Assembly: GCA_934512105.1 (NCBI GenBank)
Contig: CAKSWQ010000007.1
Location: 1 to 64,000 of the forward strand
Origin: an uncultured Faecalibacterium sp.
GTDB lineage: Bacteria; Bacillota; Clostridia; Oscillospirales; Ruminococcaceae
Direction: 5' to 3'
DNA length: 64,000 nucleotides
The notes under the pieces: model-generated
Databases searched by the model: none
What the model saw: the letters and a program-made list of their open reading frames with translations, nothing else
What the model was told of the DNA's origin: nothing
Program-made: the position numbers and the translations under genes
Shown here: piece after piece, positions 61,773 to 64,000 of the stretch
How the letters are laid out: each line of letters starts with the position of its first letter
Position numbering within the stretch: the first letter of the stretch is position 1

Positions 61773-62750
61773 CTATCCAATCGGACGCATCTTCCGATAT
61801 TGCGTCGGGGTCATACCAAGAGACTGGCGAAATGCGGAAGAAAACTTGTTTGGATTTTCGTAGCCGATCTGGTGTGCAATTTCTGCAATAGTGCTGTCCG
61901 TTTCGGTCAGCAGCTTCTGTGCCAGCTGCAAGCGGTATTCCTTCTGATATGCATAGACCGAGCTGCCGTAAACGCCTTTGAAGCAGGTCTTGAGTGCCGT
62001 AGCCGAAAGTCCAACATCCTGCGCAAGCTGTTCAATGGTTTGATGGACGGTCAGTTTCTGTGTGAGAAGTTTTGCCGCGCGTCTGGCACACTCCACCTGC
62101 TGCTGATTGAAATACTCTGTCTGCTGCACATCTTCCCTGTTTTTCAGCCGGGTCAGAATATGCAGCAACTCCAGCACTTTCAGCCGAAGATAGCCGGTGT
62201 CCGGCACAGAATGCGCTGTGTAAAGCTCTGAAAAAATATGGGCAATGGTCGGTTCTGACCGCAGGATACAGCAGCGGTTTTCCGTGCAGATGTACCGCCG
62301 GATAGCGTTCAGATTCACGCCATACCATTCCATCTGGCTTCGCATTTCCGGCGAGATCGCATCCAGATCCAGCAGAATGGTAATGCCGTGATAGTGCCGC
62401 AATGGGAAGCAGGAGGACGACTTTTTGCGCGCCGCTGCACAGACGGCAAAGTCCCCTGCCGCCAGATAGCAGCAGCTATTTTCTCCAAAGCTGCACTCGT
62501 AGCGGCCCACCCGGCAGTGGTTGATCTCGATTACATTCCGCGCTGGTGCGGGAGCCTCGTCAAAGGAAACAAGATGCATATCGTTGTAGTACAGTTCTGC
62601 CCCCGAAAACAGTGGACAGATGGTCATACTCCCGGTTCCCGTTCCGTTGGAGAACACGATGGTGCGGGGCATCGCCGTAGAAGCAGTTTGCTCCGGGGAA
62701 AGATCAAAAAGTGATTTATACATGGTCTGCTGTTGTTTTTCTTTTTTCAT
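61773..62750 (-). CDS. AraC family transcriptional regulator
   Basis: A 325-aa regulator. The N-terminal ~200 residues form a ligand-binding region (ICPLFSGAELYYNDMHLVSF, VIEINHCRVGRYECSFGEN). The C-terminal HTH (about 225-323) has LTVHQTIEQLAQDVGLSATALKTCF and TDSTIAEIAHQIGYENPNKFSSAFRQSLGMTP. The protein resembles YbtA/PchR-like regulators that sit beside siderophore or ABC exporter genes. The ATG at 62750 lacks a strong ribosome site. It is on the same strand as the lipoprotein and ABC genes and probably controls them. Confidence 0.85.
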   Translation of the reverse strand: MKKEKQQQTMYKSLFDLSPEQTASTAMPRTIVFSNGTGTGSMTICPLFSGAELYYNDMHLVSFDEAPAPARNVIEINHCRVGRYECSFGENSCCYLAAGDFAVCAAARKKSSSCFPLRHYHGITILLDLDAISPEMRSQMEWYGVNLNAIRRYICTENRCCILRSEPTIAHIFSELYTAHSVPDTGYLRLKVLELLHILTRLKNREDVQQTEYFNQQQVECARRAAKLLTQKLTVHQTIEQLAQDVGLSATALKTCFKGVYGSSVYAYQKEYRLQLAQKLLTETDSTIAEIAHQIGYENPNKFSSAFRQSLGMTPTQYRKMRPIG

Positions 62751-62820
62751 GCAGGACTTCTTTTATCGTACTCATTGAATTTCTTCAGCTTTCCATTCAT
62801 TTTCATTTTTCTCGCTATAT

Positions 62821-63423
62821 TTATTCGTGACGCGGGTACCTGATCAAATCATACAGCTTGCCAAAGGCACCAAGATCGTGCGTCTCGGCAAGTTCCATAC
62901 CCAGATGCACATATTTGTCGCACTTACTTTTTGCATCTGTTTCCAGAATCACCGGCAGGCCCAGCCGGTCGCCCTCGGCAAAGGCAAGCTCCAGCACCTT
63001 GCGCATATAGCCCTGCCCCTGATATTGCTCCCGCACACAGACAAGCCCAACGAAGATGTAGGGCTTCTTTTCCTTGTCCATGCGGTCTTGCAGGGAAGCT
63101 CCGCCCCGCTTGATGGCGATACCAAACAGCAGAATGCGCTTCAGGGTGGAGTTGTGCAGCATTCCGCAGGCGATGGGCCACATGGTCTTGAGTCCCATCT
63201 TCTCCTTCGGCAGCTTGTAGGCGATATAGCCCTCGCCCCGCTCGCTGGTAGTGTGCAGAAAGCCGCCCCGCAGCACCCCGCGCACATAAGCGCAGATATA
63301 GTTTGCAGTGGCTTCTTTCCCGGAAAAGGCAGCGGACATTCCCGTTTCCTCTCCGTAGTCATAATAGCCAAAGGCATGGCCGATATCACGGATGGATTTC
63401 TCGTCTAATGTTGTAACTTTCAT
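62821..63423 (-). CDS. GNAT family N-acetyltransferase
   Basis: A 200-aa cytosolic acetyl-CoA-dependent transferase. The coenzyme-binding motif is EQYQGQGYMRKVLELAF (about 132-148, Q-x-x-G-x-G), followed by LPVILETDAKSKCDKYVHLGME, the usual beta5-alpha4 region. The N-terminus has a FGYYDYGEE segment. The substrate is unknown. Its ATG overlaps the stop of the upstream hydrolase gene (ATGA), so the two are translationally coupled. Confidence 0.82.
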   Translation of the reverse strand: MKVTTLDEKSIRDIGHAFGYYDYGEETGMSAAFSGKEATANYICAYVRGVLRGGFLHTTSERGEGYIAYKLPKEKMGLKTMWPIACGMLHNSTLKRILLFGIAIKRGGASLQDRMDKEKKPYIFVGLVCVREQYQGQGYMRKVLELAFAEGDRLGLPVILETDAKSKCDKYVHLGMELAETHDLGAFGKLYDLIRYPRHE

Positions 63424-64000
63424 TGTATTTCACTTTCCTGATTCTGCTGCGCATCTGCCACTGTCTCGCCGTCTGCCAGAAAGTGCTCCATCTCCGACGC
63501 AAGCAGCGCTGGATGATTGATGATCTCGCCATGGCCGAAACCGGGGAAGCAGCGGACGATCAGGCTCGGATATGCCGTCCGCAGCCGCTGGATGGCCTTT
63601 TTCATGTGTCCTTCTTTTTCTCCGTACCAGCAGGCGACCTTTGCATCGGGCTGTACCGGAAAGTCCGTCCGATAGAGATAAAGTCCTGCTTCCCAAGTGG
63701 CCCGGACGGATTCTAAGCTGATATGATCCGGGATACGGCGGAGCATAGTCTGCATTCCCTGCTCCGTCTGCCCCATAAAGCGCAGCGCCCATGCAGGCAT
63801 GTACTTTTCGTGTGCCGTTCGATACTGCTTTTGCGGCATAACCTTCAAGATCAGTCGATTCAGCACTCCGAAATCCAGATACTCCGGCCCGCTGAGGATC
63901 ATCCGACCGATCCGAATGTTTGGAGAAGCCTTCAGAAAAACAGCCGGTCCGCAGCCCAGCGACTCTGCAAAAAGCAGATCCAACTGTCCGTCAAGCTCTT
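63420..64000 (-). CDS. alpha/beta hydrolase, 5' end beyond the window
   Basis: A partial gene of 193 visible codons, open through the last base. The visible part starts ELDGQLDLLFAESLGCG, where GESxG-type nucleophile geometry is replaced by AESLG, with the Ser as probable nucleophile. It continues MILSGPEYLDFGVLNRLI, CWYGEKEGHMKKAIQRL (catalytic acid region) and FPGFGHGEIINHPALL (catalytic His), a typical alpha/beta hydrolase end. It probably forms an operon with the GNAT gene. Confidence 0.78.
   Translation of the reverse strand, partial: ELDGQLDLLFAESLGCGPAVFLKASPNIRIGRMILSGPEYLDFGVLNRLILKVMPQKQYRTAHEKYMPAWALRFMGQTEQGMQTMLRRIPDHISLESVRATWEAGLYLYRTDFPVQPDAKVACWYGEKEGHMKKAIQRLRTAYPSLIVRCFPGFGHGEIINHPALLASEMEHFLADGETVADAQQNQESEIQ

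Overview
The window looks like a chromosomal segment of a Gram-positive gut anaerobe of the Oscillospiraceae, most like Faecalibacterium. This rests on GC-rich host-type genes with AGGAGG ribosome sites, YesMN-type two-component control of sugar-uptake genes, MKKISRRSFL-type substrate-binding lipoproteins and characteristic intergenic repeats. It is inferred from gene content and style, not from a marker gene.

Layout. (1) 1-2.7 kb: a PHP phosphatase and a MATE exporter, then a palindromic intergenic repeat between two near-identical hairpins. (2) 2.6-7.2 kb: a N-acetylmuramic acid salvage locus (mupG, murP, murQ, with divergent murR). (3) 7.6-13.2 kb: a secreted protein, a LytTR-PAS regulator, and a divergent pair of Tat-type secreted proteins (DUF1254 and an alkylsulfatase-like metallo-beta-lactamase-fold enzyme). 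(4) 13.2-31.8 kb: a uronic-acid polysaccharide utilisation locus. It has an ABC importer, beta-glucuronidase, GH88 unsaturated glucuronyl hydrolase, DUF2264 protein, GH2 beta-galactosidase, a YesM/YesN pair, a heparinase II/III-like lyase, a discoidin-like protein and an extended YesL protein. (5) 31.7-38.9 kb: lower-GC accessory genes: a frameshifted DUF6061 gene, a small double-glycine-leader peptide, a fused ABC/FtsX transporter, a large S8 protease lipoprotein and another lipoprotein.

(6) 39.0-57.2 kb is a genomic island. At its left edge are a truncated gene, a MITE-like element, an integrase tail, integrase arm-type repeats with 11-bp spacing and a 45-nt 3' fragment of a tRNA-Lys(CTT) gene. 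At its right edge the same integrase tail recurs in a 399-bp direct repeat, followed by a serine recombinase. Between them lies the most interesting content: about fifteen genes, all on the minus strand (54.4 to 41.0 kb). They encode a bacterial ubiquitin-like conjugation system: an 85-aa Ubl, an E1 with ThiF fold, an E2 with HPN and active-site Cys, a membrane-anchored RING-like protein (candidate E3) and a JAMM/JAB deubiquitinase-like peptidase. With them are an AAA+ ATPase, a eukaryotic-like Ser/Thr kinase, a PP2C phosphatase, a transglutaminase-like cysteine protein, a zinc ribbon, two TPR-like proteins and two proteins I cannot place. Conjugation, deconjugation and reversible phosphorylation genes in one operon-like array is the main discovery candidate here.

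(7) 57.3-64 kb: a heterodimeric ABC exporter pair, a lipoprotein, an AraC regulator, a GNAT acetyltransferase and an alpha/beta hydrolase cut by the window end.

All starts were chosen by hand from ribosome-binding sites. Family names come from motifs read by eye; no database search was run.
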